Assembly (NCBI GenBank): GCA_944326855.1
Contig: CALVFO010000010.1
Span: forward strand, 27,012 to 91,011
Reading direction: 5' to 3'
Source of the DNA: an uncultured Alistipes sp.
Lineage (GTDB): Bacteria > Bacteroidota > Bacteroidia > Bacteroidales > Rikenellaceae
DNA length: 64,000 nt
In this document: piece after piece, positions 1-9,581 of the stretch
Layout: every line of letters starts with the position of its first letter
Numbering within the stretch: the first letter of the stretch is position 1
Program-made: the position numbers and the translations under genes
Notes under the pieces: generated by a model
What the model saw: the letters and a program-made list of their open reading frames with translations, nothing else
Told to the model about the DNA's origin: nothing
The model's database searches: none

Positions 1-33
1 CCGATGGGCTTGGTGTACTTAAAATTATGGTTC

Positions 34-1410
34 ATGTCTAATCCATCCGTATCGTTTACCTCGTTGCGTCCCCTGACCGGAGACGGGCGAAAACTCTATA
101 TCGAAACTTATGGCTGCCAGATGAATGTCAATGACAGCGAAGTGGTGCTTTCCATCCTGCAGGACGAAGGTTTCCGCTATACCGAACGTATCGACGAGGC
201 CGATGTCATTTTGGTGAATACCTGTTCGATTCGCGACAATGCCGAACAACGCATCTGGGGACGTTTGCGGGAATTTGTCCCGCTCAAACGCCGGAACAAA
301 CAGTTGCTGGTGGGGGTGATCGGCTGTATGGCCGAACGTCTCAAGGAACGCCTGCTGGAACAAGAAGGACTGGTCGATCTGGTGGCGGGTCCCGATGCCT
401 ACCGGGATTTGCCCCGTTTGTTGCGGCAGGCCGAAGGCGGTGAACGGGCTGTCAATGTATTGTTGTCGCGGGAGGAAACCTATGCCGAGATTGCTCCTGT
501 GCGGCTCGATAAGAACGGAGTCAGTGCCTTTATCTCCATCATGCGGGGCTGCAATAACATGTGTTCTTATTGTGTGGTGCCGTATACCCGGGGCGGAGAG
601 CGCAGCCGTGATCCGCAAACCATTCTGGATGAGGCCCGGCGCCTGTTCGAGGGCGGATACCGCGAGGTGACGCTCCTGGGGCAGAACGTCAATTCGTATT
701 GTTGGAAAACGGACGGGGAAGAGACGAATTTTGCCGCTTTGTTGGCTGCGGTAGCCGGGATCAGCCCGTTGTTGAGGGTTCGTTTTTCGACCTCTCATCC
801 CAAGGATCTGAGTGATGAGGTCCTGCATACCATGGCCCGTTTCCCCAATTTGTGTCGGGCCATTCACCTGCCCGCTCAGTCGGGCAGTACGCGCATGCTG
901 GAACTGATGAACCGTAAATATACCCGGGAATGGTATCTGGATCGCATTGCGGCCATCCGGCGCATTTTGCCCGATTGCGCCATATCGACCGACCTGATTG
1001 CCGGTTTCTGTACCGAAACCGAAGAGGATCATGCCCAAACCCTCTCGCTGATGAAGGAGGTGGGTTATGCTTCGGCCTTCATGTTCAAGTATTCGGAACG
1101 TCCCAATACCCGGGCGGCCCGCCATATGCAGGACGATGTGCCCGATGAGGTGAAAACGGCTCGGCTGACGCAAATTATCGACTTGCAGAACGAACTTTCG
1201 TTGCGCAGCAATCGTCAGGATGTGGGGAAGGTGTTTGAGGTTTTGGTCGAAGGGACTTCCAAACGCCGTGATGATCAACTATTCGGACGTACCTCTCAGA
1301 ATAAGGTGGTGGTCTTCGATCGCGGGGAGGTTTCGGTCGGGGATTATGTGAAAGTGCGGGTAACCGATTGTTCCTCGGCTACACTCCGGGGAGAGATATG
1401 CACGGAGTAG
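34..1410 (+). CDS. miaB: tRNA-2-methylthio-N6-dimethylallyladenosine synthase
   Basis: MiaB is a radical-SAM methylthiotransferase that adds a methylthio group to i6A37 of tRNAs in the cytoplasm. Read from the ATG at 34 (458 residues) it has the N-terminal cluster cysteines at about C28 (YGCQMN), C64 ([12 protein letters not shown]) and C98 (IGCMAER), the radical-SAM triad CNNMCSYC at C173, C177 and C180, and a C-terminal TRAM-type RNA-binding segment (residues about 390-455). The length is normal for the family. An in-frame ATG at position 4 would add ten hydrophobic residues not typical of MiaB, so I prefer 34. The gene lies close to the window edge, so its promoter is not visible. Confidence 0.95.
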   Translation: MSNPSVSFTSLRPLTGDGRKLYIETYGCQMNVNDSEVVLSILQDEGFRYTERIDEADVILVNTCSIRDNAEQRIWGRLREFVPLKRRNKQLLVGVIGCMAERLKERLLEQEGLVDLVAGPDAYRDLPRLLRQAEGGERAVNVLLSREETYAEIAPVRLDKNGVSAFISIMRGCNNMCSYCVVPYTRGGERSRDPQTILDEARRLFEGGYREVTLLGQNVNSYCWKTDGEETNFAALLAAVAGISPLLRVRFSTSHPKDLSDEVLHTMARFPNLCRAIHLPAQSGSTRMLELMNRKYTREWYLDRIAAIRRILPDCAISTDLIAGFCTETEEDHAQTLSLMKEVGYASAFMFKYSERPNTRAARHMQDDVPDEVKTARLTQIIDLQNELSLRSNRQDVGKVFEVLVEGTSKRRDDQLFGRTSQNKVVVFDRGEVSVGDYVKVRVTDCSSATLRGEICTE

Positions 1411-1555
1411 GGGCGTTATTTCTATCGATCTTCGCGAAACGTGGCAAAGAGCAGAGCGTGCACGGGGTGTGCGGAACCTGGAGCGAGCGGGGGTTGGATC
1501 CGTTACTCTTTCGGAACAGGACCGGAATGCTACGGTCGCAGCAGGCAGCAGAACG

Positions 1556-2452
1556 ATGATTACCGATTTCAGATTGAAAGTATTTAAAACCGTGGCCGAT
1601 CGCCTGAGTTTTACGCGGGCGGCCCGGGAGTTGTTTATCTCTCAGCCCGCGGTGACCAAACAGATCGGAGAGCTGGAAAAACAGCTGGGAACGAATCTGT
1701 TTTTACGCCAGGGCAACCGGATATCCCTGACTCCTCAGGGAGAACATCTTCTGGAGTATGCCAATCGTATTTTGAATCTGTACGGAGAATTGGAAGATGC
1801 CTTTGCCGACCGTACGGCTCCTCCTGAAGGGGAGATACGTTTGGGTGCCAGTACGACGATTGCACAATATGTGCTGCCGGGATTGTTGGCCCGATTCCGG
1901 AAACGGTATCCGGGAATCAGCCTGCAGGTGGAAAATGGCAATACTCAGCAAATTGAACAGGCCGTTCAGGAGGCCCGGATCGATTTCGGGATGATTGAGG
2001 GGATGGCCTCGATGACGACGCTTCATTATGAGCCCTTCATGCTGGATGAGTTGGTGTTAGTGACCGCTACCTCCAACACGTCTTTCCGCCGGGACGAGAT
2101 CCGGTCGGCGGAATTGCCCGAATTGCCGTTGGTGATTCGGGAAAACGGATCGGGAACCCTGGATGTGGTTGAAAAGGCACTTTCCACCCGAGGACTTAGC
2201 CTGAAAAAATTGCGGATCGACATGCAGTTGGGAAGCACCGAAAGTATCAAACGTTATTTGCTCTCCTCCGGTAGTTTTGCGTTTTTGAGCGTACATTCCA
2301 TTTTGGATGAGTTGACTCGGGGCCAGTTGCGTGTGGTCGAGATCAGCGATTTGCGGGTCGAGCGTCGTTTGCATTTCGTGTCGATGCACGGGCGTACGGG
2401 GCGTTTGTGCGAGTTGTTCAAACAGTTCTGCCTGGCGCAATCGAATTATTGA
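1556..2452 (+). CDS. LysR-family transcriptional regulator
   Basis: A 298-residue LysR-type regulator. The N-terminal winged helix-turn-helix occupies residues about 1-60, with the diagnostic stretch SFTRAARELFISQPAVTKQI followed by a helix and LFLRQGNRISLTPQGEHLL. A periplasmic-binding-like effector domain follows (about residues 90-290, beginning GEIRLGASTTIAQYVLP). The resemblance is greatest to the CysB/CysL branch, but the inducer cannot be read from sequence. The start was set at 1556 because the upstream in-frame extension (from 1469) is non-conserved in character. No obvious target gene adjoins it: the next genes are convergent ribosomal-protein genes, so it probably acts elsewhere. 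Confidence 0.92.
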   Translation: MITDFRLKVFKTVADRLSFTRAARELFISQPAVTKQIGELEKQLGTNLFLRQGNRISLTPQGEHLLEYANRILNLYGELEDAFADRTAPPEGEIRLGASTTIAQYVLPGLLARFRKRYPGISLQVENGNTQQIEQAVQEARIDFGMIEGMASMTTLHYEPFMLDELVLVTATSNTSFRRDEIRSAELPELPLVIRENGSGTLDVVEKALSTRGLSLKKLRIDMQLGSTESIKRYLLSSGSFAFLSVHSILDELTRGQLRVVEISDLRVERRLHFVSMHGRTGRLCELFKQFCLAQSNY

Positions 2453-2682
2453 TGCGGAAGTTCCGTACGGAGAGAGGATGCCGCATGGCTGCTCGGATTC
2501 GACGGAGAAGGAACCGAATGCTGTTTTTATGGATCGCAATCCGTGGAAGGCTCGGCGGGTTTGTTAGACGGGAAGAGGAATACTTCCGGAACCGTTGCCG
2601 GTATGTCAAGTGGTCGGCAAGGCAAAAGAACAGGAATCGAGGGGTGGAGAGCCGTCGGATGACGATCCTGCCATTCATGAAA

Positions 2683-2707
2683 AATCCGGACCGTAAGGGC
2701 CCGGATT
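2683..2707 (-). terminator. Second (distal) terminator of rpmI-rplT
   Basis: Read on the minus strand this is a hairpin with arms AATCCGG and CCGGATT followed by TTTTT. It lies directly after the proximal rplT terminator, so the operon ends in two tandem intrinsic terminators. The stem is shorter and its loop larger than in the first. Confidence 0.55.
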
Positions 2708-2711
2708 CTCC

Positions 2712-2739
2712 AAAAAAAAGCCGCCTGTGAGGGCGGCTT
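2712..2739 (-). terminator. Intrinsic terminator of rpmI-rplT
   Basis: On the minus strand the arms AAGCCGCC and GGCGGCTT form a perfect 8-bp stem with a 6-base loop, followed by a run of T (the A run at 2712-2719). It begins six bases after the rplT stop, a textbook rho-independent terminator. Confidence 0.9.
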
Positions 2740-2744
2740 GTCAT

Positions 2745-3089
2745 TTATTTAACTGTTTTAACCACTTTTTCGAAAGCTTTGGGATGATTCATCGCCAGGT
2801 CGGCAAGCACCTTGCGGTTGAGTGCGATTCCTTTGGCGTTGACTTTACCCATAAATTCCGAATAGGTCATTCCGTAAGTGCGGGCAGCAGCGTTGATACG
2901 CTGAATCCACAGGCTGCGGAACTGACGTTTTTTGTTCTTACGGTCGCGGTAAGCGTAGGTAAGACCTTTTTCGACGGTGTTTTTGGCAACCGTCCATACA
3001 TTTCCCCTTGAACCAAAGTTACCTTTGGCAAGCTTCAAAACTTTTTTTCTTCTGGCTCTCGATGCGACAGCATTGACTGACCTTGGCAT
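2745..3089 (-). CDS. rplT: 50S ribosomal protein L20
   Basis: A 114-residue L20, a 23S rRNA-binding protein needed early in assembly of the large subunit. It starts [19 protein letters not shown], is rich in Lys and Arg, and carries the family blocks [16 protein letters not shown] and [13 protein letters not shown]. The length is normal. It follows rpmI by 95 bases in the usual order. In several bacteria L20 represses its own operon through the infC-rpmI leader; here the leader before rpmI is very short and infC is not adjacent, so that mechanism is not evident. Confidence 0.98.
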   Translation of the reverse strand: MPRSVNAVASRARRKKVLKLAKGNFGSRGNVWTVAKNTVEKGLTYAYRDRKNKKRQFRSLWIQRINAAARTYGMTYSEFMGKVNAKGIALNRKVLADLAMNHPKAFEKVVKTVK

Positions 3090-3184
3090 AATATGAAAGT
3101 TTTACGAGTGGTCGGCGGCGAGGTTCTCCCCCGCTCTTCGGGGCACAAACACTCTTAGTTTAACGAATGACGGCGAAATAAAAA

Positions 3185-3379
3185 TTATTTCACCAGAAGC
3201 TGTTTTACGCCGGCTTCATCGGCAGGTGAAACCAGACCCGAATAGGTCAGATTCCGTTTTTGTTTGGTGGTTTTCTTTGTCAGGATGTGACTTTTGAAAG
3301 CATGCTTTCTTTTGATCTTTCCTGTTCCGGTGAAAGTAAAACGTTTCTTTGCGCCGGAGTTGGTTTTCATTTTCGGCAT
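3185..3379 (-). CDS. rpmI: 50S ribosomal protein L35
   Basis: A 64-residue L35, a small basic protein of the large ribosomal subunit. It begins [20 protein letters not shown] and continues with [17 protein letters not shown], the standard family pattern. It is the first gene of a two-gene unit with rplT. Its own Bacteroidetes-type promoter ends about 34 bases upstream of the ATG. The translation initiation factor gene infC, normally directly upstream, is absent: the next 420 bases hold no gene. Confidence 0.97.
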   Translation of the reverse strand: MPKMKTNSGAKKRFTFTGTGKIKRKHAFKSHILTKKTTKQKRNLTYSGLVSPADEAGVKQLLVK

Positions 3380-3412
3380 TTCGAATGTGGTTTTAAATAG
3401 TTAAACAGCGCA

Positions 3413-3443
3413 CAAAGGTAGAAAAAACTTTCTGAATAATCAA
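3413..3443 (-). promoter_or_regulatory. Promoter of rpmI-rplT
   Basis: On the minus strand a -7 element TACCTTTG (3413-3420) fits the Bacteroidetes consensus TAnnTTTG, and TTG (3441-3443) lies 20 bases upstream. Transcription would begin near 3406, giving a leader of under 30 bases. Confidence 0.75.
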
Positions 3444-3802
3444 GTTCGTGTCATTTTCCCGAAATTAGGCCGATTTTTTTATCGCTTTGCGGAATGGGCC
3501 GGTAAATCGGGCGGGGATTTCCCTCTTCGAAGAACATCCGGCACCCGTAACGGAGTCCGGTCCGGGTATGTCGGACCGAACCGGGTGGAGCTTGTGAAGG
3601 GGCCTTGTGGAAACACACTTTTCCCCTGTGTAGCTTGAGATTCGAACCGGAGAACCTGCTGGAAGATCATCGGATCGTTGTTTGCAGCGTACTTTCCGAT
3701 TCTGCTTATCGGAACCTGCTTGGCGAAGAGCCCTTCCCGGTAGATGGAGGATCGGGATAGAGGAGCCGGGATAGGGTGGCTCCGGCTCCTGGATCTTTCG
3801 GT
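3444..3802. other. Intergenic stretch without a recognisable gene
   Basis: About 360 bases between the rpmI promoter and the stop of the glycoside hydrolase. No credible reading frame was seen. A 9-bp inverted repeat (AGGAGCCGG at 3761-3769, CCGGCTCCT at 3782-3790) follows the hydrolase gene on the minus strand but has no T run, so it is at best a weak terminator. Confidence 0.5.
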
Positions 3803-6800
3803 TTATGGTTGGGACGGGCCGCCTCCCAGAATCAGTTCCACCGGACCGATCAGACCGGCTTCGGGGTCTCCTTTGTAGGGGGTCGGAATCGTCTGGTAGT
3901 GGTTGGCCAGGGTGCTGTATACCAATACTTCGATTTGATTTTCGCCCGGATGCAGCAGGGAGGTGATTTCGGCCTGGAACGGCGAGTAGATATAGGTGCC
4001 GGCATCCCGTCCGTTGACCTTAATCTCACACGTGGCCGATACGCTGCCCAGGTCGAGACGTACGCCCTGTGCGATCTGCTCGGCTGTCAGCGAAACCTCC
4101 TTGCGGTAGTACATGCCACCCGAATAATAACGCAGAGCGCCTACTTTCGACCAGTCTCCGGCTTCCATCCATCCGGTGCCGCAATGCAGTTGGATCGGAG
4201 CCCGGAATACCGCAGCTCCGTCAGCTCCGTCTTCAGGCAGGATTTGCAGCGCAACGACACTCACGTGCGAAACTTTGTTCGGCAGGGTGATTTCATAGCA
4301 ACCCGGTTCAGTTTGTCGGATTTGTCGTTTGGCATCGATCGGCACGCCGTTCACCCAGGCTTTTTCCAGTTGTCCGGCCAAGTCAAGGGTCAGGGATTCG
4401 AGTCCGGGAGCCGTCTCGAACCGATAGGCTGTCCGTTCGCTGCCGCCCCGAACCCCATAAGGGAGATGGGATGAACGGAACCACTTCATGGCGATGATAT
4501 CGGAATAGGGGGTGATCTCCTGGAGGCTGCTGTCGGCGGCGGGTAACAGCACGACCGAACTGCGCGGACGGGGATCGAGGTAGATGTGTTGAGCCATTTT
4601 CAACGGCAGGGTCGAGGTGGAGTCGAATACCGCGATCAGATCGTGCCACCCTTTTCTGAGCTCTATGTTCGGGCTCTCAACCGATTCACGGTCAATCAGA
4701 ATGCGTTCGGGAGAGACTCCCTCTACGCTCAGGTGATAGACTCCGTGTTCGGGGGCCAGAACCTGGGTGCGGAAGATCATGCGGGTTCCCCGATCCAGAA
4801 TCAGAAAATGATTGTCGACACGACCTTTCAGGCCGTGATAGCCTTGTGAACCGGGTTGCCCTTCCACGCCGTACTGCCAGGAAAATTCATAGGGCTGCCA
4901 ATCGTTGCGGGCTCCGTCAAGGACTTGGGCTACCAGTTGGTCGGTACTCAGTTCCGAAGAGTCGGCCAGCATTTCCATCTTTTCCCCGAAACCGTAGGTG
5001 CCCTGACGCCAGGTACTGTCGTTGAATTCGGGTTTCATCCAGGTTTTGGGCAAGCCTCTGAGCGGTGCATAACGGACGCTGCGAGCTTCGATTCCGATCA
5101 TTCCGGCACTGGCCGGCAGGCGAAAATCTCCCCAGGTGTTATCCAGCGTGGGTTTGGCCTCCACTTCCCATTCGCCTTCGACCGGTACGCGGGTTTCGGG
5201 TACGATGGTGACCGTATCCGTAGTCGCGAAGGTCGGTTCGCCCGGAGAAAAGACAATGAGCGAAGAACGATTTTCGGGGGCCTGCAATCGGAGGTATGTG
5301 CCGTTCGAGGTTACCCGGGTAACCTCTTGAGCGTGAAATGTGCCGGTTGTGGCATTCCATAACTCGACTTTACCTTTGGCCCGGAAAAAGCATTCGGTGC
5401 CGGGCTTGACGTTCATGACCATGTAAACGTCCTGATCCTTGATGCGTCGGTGCAGGACTTTGCCTCCTTTGTCTCCGGGATTGAAGTCGGGAATTACGCA
5501 ACGTTTGAGCAAAGCAATCAATCCGCGGGACGAGCCGATATAGTATCCTTTTCCCCCCATGGGATTGCTTTGGGCCTTGGCGGCCACATCGGCGGTTTGA
5601 TCGGCGGTGATGCCGAAGATTTCACGTATGATCCCGTTGACTTCCGGGTCATTGCTGCCGATCCGATTGCTGGCCTCAGGCAGTTCTCCGATGCCGATGA
5701 CGATCCCTCCGGCCCGATAAAAGTTACGGATTTTTTGCAAGGCGTCGAAGCTGATAGCTTTTATGTTATTCAGTATCAGTACCCGATAATGTTCCCGGCC
5801 TATGGTGAGTTGCTGGTCGTGAATGTTGGCTTCGAGTAATGAACGGGTGTCGGTAAAGTCATAGTCCAGGCCGTTATCACTCATCAATTGGGCGTAGGAA
5901 AAGTCGTAATTGCCGGTTTGTGTCGGGAAAAAGGCTTGCAGGGTTTCGGTGGGGTAGAGCGTCAGAATGTCGCAGACATGGTCGCCCTGGCTGGTGAGAT
6001 AACTGAGACGTTCGGTATATTCCAGCCACTTTTTCATGTGTTCCCAATAGGGCATGCGGAAATGGAAACAGGGAGGAGCCCATTCCCACCACCCTCCGTG
6101 GGTGGAGTAATAGAGCCCGTGCATGCAGACCAGATTGCCCCCGGCGATGATGTGGTGGTCGATCTGTTCGGTCAGCCATTCGGCCTTGCTGCCCCAGCCC
6201 ATACTGTGGAACGCTTCCAGCCAGGTGCGGGGCCGATTGTACATGTGGGCGATGGAACTCGATATTTTGGTCTGCATGAAACTCGAACCACGGGCCGGAG
6301 CATCGTTGCCCGGAGCGGTGAACCACCCCGTAGCCCGGAAATAGTCGAGGTAGGCGAGGGGTTGAAGTCCGCGCCCCAGGTTGTCGCACCCATAGATCAG
6401 CCCTCGTTCGTAGTTCCAGTCGAAAACGGGTTTGAAATAACGCTCTTCGGCCAGGGTCATCACTACGTCGCAATAGTCGAGACGAACCTTGGTCGTCATC
6501 GTTCCGATCTCATAGGCCAGAGCCGGCAGATAGGGACGGATATTGTAGCCTTTGCGGGCGAGGAACTCTTCGGGCATGTCTTCCGACCAGCTCAGAATGG
6601 TCAGCGGGTAGGATAGCTCGTCCTGGAAAAAATAGTTCATGCCTCGGAGCGCTTCCGCACTCATCTTCTGTTCGAAACGACCGAAATAATTTTGAACCAG
6701 ATCTTTCCCGCTGTCGGGATGAAGCAGGTAGTCCGGGCTCGTGTAGACGATATAGAGTGTTTGATCCGTTGCCGAGGGGGCTTGCCAGTCGAGGTGACGA

Positions 6801-7471
6801 TCCTGAATGCGGTTGGTCAGATCGTTGGGGGCTCCGGGAGTCGGAGCCGCATAGGCTACGGCACAGAGGGTGTGATCGGGCAGATCGAGGCTGATCGATT
6901 CGCCACCCTTTACTTCGTGTCGGTCGATGTGCAGCTTCCCCTGATAGTCGGCGTATTTGGCGTTGCGGAACGTTTCGTCGGGATAGTAACCGTTCCCGAT
7001 CCAACCGACGGTATAATCGTCCAGACCCGCACCCATATCGTGCTCGGCACAGGCTTCCGAAAACCAGTTCCAAAATTCCCACCAGGCTTCGGAAAAGACC
7101 GGCGGTTCACCCGGATCGGTGTGACCGAACATTCCGTATCCGTCCTTATGGAGGGTCGAGTCGACGGTGGGGTTACGGTGAATGTAGCTGACCGAGAAAC
7201 CGTCCGTGGCGGATTTTCCCAGAACGTCCAGCAGATGGCTCATCCGGTCGCGTTTGAGAGTGTCTCCGTTGAACCACAGGAATGGAACATTGCCATATCC
7301 CTTGGGTGGGGCGGCGAAACTCGAACGCAGATCACGTCCATCGTCGAAAGAGGGGTATCCCCGGTATTGTTGTGGATTGGATGCGGTGGTATTTTGGGCT
7401 TGAACCGGGGCTTGGATGGTCAAGGCGGCCAGCAGCCCCAGTCCGATAAACAACGTATGTGTTTTTTTCAT
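3803..7471 (-). CDS. Secreted glycoside hydrolase, GH106-like
   Basis: A 1222-residue exported enzyme. A Sec signal peptide is clear (MKKTHTLFIGLGLLAAL... ending APVQAQ, cut near residue 25). The N-terminal half contains GNVPFLWFNGD, a tryptophan-rich segment EAWWEFWNWFSEACAEHDMG with GLDDYTVGWIGNG, and, near residues 420-470, HMYNRPRTWLEAFHSMGWG then HHIIAGGNLVCMHGLYYS. This layout resembles the alpha-L-rhamnosidase family GH106 (Glyco_hydro_106) of gut Bacteroidetes. The C-terminal ~450 residues look like beta-sandwich, galactose-binding-type modules. No SusC/SusD pair, sulfatase or other sugar enzyme adjoins it, so it is an orphan and its substrate is open. Family membership is inferred from motifs; catalytic acids are not assigned. 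Confidence 0.62.
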   Translation of the reverse strand: MKKTHTLFIGLGLLAALTIQAPVQAQNTTASNPQQYRGYPSFDDGRDLRSSFAAPPKGYGNVPFLWFNGDTLKRDRMSHLLDVLGKSATDGFSVSYIHRNPTVDSTLHKDGYGMFGHTDPGEPPVFSEAWWEFWNWFSEACAEHDMGAGLDDYTVGWIGNGYYPDETFRNAKYADYQGKLHIDRHEVKGGESISLDLPDHTLCAVAYAAPTPGAPNDLTNRIQDRHLDWQAPSATDQTLYIVYTSPDYLLHPDSGKDLVQNYFGRFEQKMSAEALRGMNYFFQDELSYPLTILSWSEDMPEEFLARKGYNIRPYLPALAYEIGTMTTKVRLDYCDVVMTLAEERYFKPVFDWNYERGLIYGCDNLGRGLQPLAYLDYFRATGWFTAPGNDAPARGSSFMQTKISSSIAHMYNRPRTWLEAFHSMGWGSKAEWLTEQIDHHIIAGGNLVCMHGLYYSTHGGWWEWAPPCFHFRMPYWEHMKKWLEYTERLSYLTSQGDHVCDILTLYPTETLQAFFPTQTGNYDFSYAQLMSDNGLDYDFTDTRSLLEANIHDQQLTIGREHYRVLILNNIKAISFDALQKIRNFYRAGGIVIGIGELPEASNRIGSNDPEVNGIIREIFGITADQTADVAAKAQSNPMGGKGYYIGSSRGLIALLKRCVIPDFNPGDKGGKVLHRRIKDQDVYMVMNVKPGTECFFRAKGKVELWNATTGTFHAQEVTRVTSNGTYLRLQAPENRSSLIVFSPGEPTFATTDTVTIVPETRVPVEGEWEVEAKPTLDNTWGDFRLPASAGMIGIEARSVRYAPLRGLPKTWMKPEFNDSTWRQGTYGFGEKMEMLADSSELSTDQLVAQVLDGARNDWQPYEFSWQYGVEGQPGSQGYHGLKGRVDNHFLILDRGTRMIFRTQVLAPEHGVYHLSVEGVSPERILIDRESVESPNIELRKGWHDLIAVFDSTSTLPLKMAQHIYLDPRPRSSVVLLPAADSSLQEITPYSDIIAMKWFRSSHLPYGVRGGSERTAYRFETAPGLESLTLDLAGQLEKAWVNGVPIDAKRQIRQTEPGCYEITLPNKVSHVSVVALQILPEDGADGAAVFRAPIQLHCGTGWMEAGDWSKVGALRYYSGGMYYRKEVSLTAEQIAQGVRLDLGSVSATCEIKVNGRDAGTYIYSPFQAEITSLLHPGENQIEVLVYSTLANHYQTIPTPYKGDPEAGLIGPVELILGGGPSQP

Positions 7472-8053
7472 GGACAGGGTGTTTAAGGGCTTTGCGAACC
7501 AACAGTAAAGATAATAATTCTGTGGGGAGCTTCCCAGTTCAAGGCTAAAAAAAGATGTTTTCGACCGGGATGTCGTATCGTATCCAGGGTGCTTAGTGCA
7601 CGAAATTCCATCAAATGCATGTTATGGATAGGATCCAGTCCGATGGAGTGAAAACTTCAGATGACGAGGAGCCTGAATAGCCGTTAGGTTTCTAATAGCA
7701 AAAATGGAGATGTCGAATAAAATCTCTAAAACTCGATATCGGGATATGGCAGGGATCTGTTTTTAAGGATCGGGGAAAGCGATTTGTCTTGGCTCTTTGG
7801 GCAGGATACACTATCCGGATATGGTGACCCGTATCATTGATTTCGTCTGAAATGGGTAATCCTCTATCTCATGGGCGTGTACTATAGATCGAATCATAGT
7901 TGGCCCTAATGCATTAAGCGCGACGTCGTTCGAGGTCCACTGTTGAATGGGCCCGATGCGGCAGGTCGATTTGTTCGTGCGATCTTCTGAAACTTATGAT
8001 CGAAGCAGAAAAGGAGCAGCATGTACTCCTGTGGATGATTATGCATCCAGAGT
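7472..8053. other. Intergenic region between hydrolase and fimbrial operon
   Basis: Nearly 580 bases. It holds the hydrolase's upstream region at the low end, where a minus-strand TATCTTTA near 7510 is close to the -7 consensus but lacks a well-spaced -33. It holds the end of the fimbrial operon at the high end. The plus-strand open frames here are short, with no recognisable content. Confidence 0.45.
8012..8049 (-). terminator. Possible terminator of the fimbrial operon
   Basis: Just after the last fimbrial gene, the minus strand has a hairpin TGGATG-CATAAT-CATCCA (8032-8049) followed by AGGAG...CTCCT (8012-8030) and TTTT. Both stems are short, so this is only a plausible terminator. Confidence 0.4.
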
Positions 8054-9553
8054 TTATTGGCCGGACTCTAATGAAGCATTCCAAAGTACACTGCCCGATG
8101 CGGAAAGATCGGGTAGAGCCAGGGAAAGGGTCGTTTGGGTTAATGAACCGTGTGATTGTTCACTCAAAACTTCCTCTACAAAAGGTGCGAACTGTGTCCA
8201 AGAAGAGACATCCTGCATGATTTGTTGTAAATCGAAAGTGGCCGAATGGTTTTGGGTCGTTATTTCGGAGCCCAGTTCCAACGTGGCGACCGGATTGCAG
8301 ATTAAAGTCTGTTTGCGGTTCATGCCTTTGAGAATCTGAACGGGATCATTCAGTCGAATTTCGATGGGAGCGGATTCTCCTTCCGGGACAACACTGAACG
8401 ATTGTATGCCGTTGATCGAAGTACTGGATTCGCTGTTCCCGAAGCCGATGATGCTGAGAGTGCCGTATTCGTCTATCGGATAGTCGATGATTAACCCTTC
8501 ACCTTGTTCCGATCCGGCCACTTGCGTATGCAGATAAAAGCGATCGGCTTGCAGCATGCCGTTGCCGAACTTCAAGCGGGCGGTTGCCCCGTTCCAGTCT
8601 TTCAGTTGATATTCCAGGCCTGTTGCAAGCAAACAACGATCGGTTAAATAATCGAGACATGTTTGACGCAGGGCCGTTGCGATGTCCGGGGCGTGTGCCA
8701 TGACGTCATCCTGGAACGAGAGAAATGCGAAGGAAAGTTCGACATTATCGATTGTTTTGGAGCTGACTTCTGAAACGAGAAGCTCCAAAAAATCCGATAC
8801 ATCTTGGCTGATATATTGTTGTTCGATCGTCGAGTAGAGATCATCCGTCACGCGTTGGCGAATATACGTTTGATAAGCCGTCTGGGGGTCTTCCTGGCCT
8901 ATGTAATCGAACCGGCTGATGTCGGTACGCGATACGATACGTTTGAGCTGGATCGGACAATCCAAAGGATGATCCCGGTCGATCAGGGAACTTTCTGGCG
9001 GGAGGTTCGTGACGGCCGGAATTTCTTGTACGCAAAGGTAAAACATGTTGTTGTCTTCGAAACGGGTCGATGGCAGTTTGAGATATACCTGATCCAGTCC
9101 CAAAGCGGCATCGTCCGACCGGTAGATCAGAATTTCTTCTCCATCGAACAGATCCGGCGAGGCATTGGCAACAAAAACAGCCGTATAGGATTGATCGCAG
9201 AGTAAAGTATCCCGCAGCGCCAATCGTTGGCCCCATGTCATATTTCCACCGCCCTCGGCATCGTCTCTGCGTAATGGCCATTGGGTTTCGAGCCCGATAT
9301 CGGGAATATTCCGCGCTTTGAGCAAGTCCCCGTTGGCATCATAAAGCAGATAGATCAGGGAGGCAATACGTTCGTTAGCGGGCAAATCGTCGGTGTACGC
9401 ACGCGTCGTACCCGAAGAAATTTCAATCCCGTAGTTGACGATATAATTGGAGGATTCGGAGGACTGTACTTCGATTTCATCCATGGAATGCGTACAGGAT
9501 ATCAGACCGAATAAAACGATCTGTAATCCGATGATATGTCCTATTGTTTTCAT
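8054..9553 (-). CDS. Fimbrillin-type lipoprotein, last gene of fimbrial operon
   Basis: A 499-residue predicted outer-membrane lipoprotein. The start at 9553 gives a proper lipoprotein signal, MKTIGHIIGLQIVLFGLISC, with C20 as the lipidated residue; the longer frame from 9610 would bury it. Residues 49-52 read TTRA, matching a motif in four other proteins of this operon. After that, IASLIYLLYDANGDLL resembles the first strands of FimA/Mfa-type fimbrillin domains, and the protein is otherwise beta-rich. No enzyme motif is present. It follows the 337-residue lipoprotein by 28 bases. I infer a surface-exposed minor fimbrial or fimbria-associated subunit; its exact role is unknown. Confidence 0.7.
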   Translation of the reverse strand: MKTIGHIIGLQIVLFGLISCTHSMDEIEVQSSESSNYIVNYGIEISSGTTRAYTDDLPANERIASLIYLLYDANGDLLKARNIPDIGLETQWPLRRDDAEGGGNMTWGQRLALRDTLLCDQSYTAVFVANASPDLFDGEEILIYRSDDAALGLDQVYLKLPSTRFEDNNMFYLCVQEIPAVTNLPPESSLIDRDHPLDCPIQLKRIVSRTDISRFDYIGQEDPQTAYQTYIRQRVTDDLYSTIEQQYISQDVSDFLELLVSEVSSKTIDNVELSFAFLSFQDDVMAHAPDIATALRQTCLDYLTDRCLLATGLEYQLKDWNGATARLKFGNGMLQADRFYLHTQVAGSEQGEGLIIDYPIDEYGTLSIIGFGNSESSTSINGIQSFSVVPEGESAPIEIRLNDPVQILKGMNRKQTLICNPVATLELGSEITTQNHSATFDLQQIMQDVSSWTQFAPFVEEVLSEQSHGSLTQTTLSLALPDLSASGSVLWNASLESGQ

Positions 9554-9581
9554 GCGATTGGGTTCGATGAGTGTGATTGTT

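Noticed and set aside
25-1278. 417-codon minus-strand frame
   Set aside because: Antisense to miaB, whose cysteine motifs are unambiguous.
2407-2730. 107-codon plus-strand frame after the LysR gene
   Set aside because: Arg-rich, overlaps the LysR end and runs into the rplT terminators; no start signal or motif.
3638-3650. TTCGAA-type sequence resembling a tRNA T-arm on the minus strand
   Set aside because: The flanking bases do not pair as a T-stem, and no acceptor or anticodon arm can be built around it.
7947-8339. 130-codon plus-strand frame at the end of the fimbrial operon
   Set aside because: Mostly antisense to the last fimbrial lipoprotein, with no motif and no promoter.
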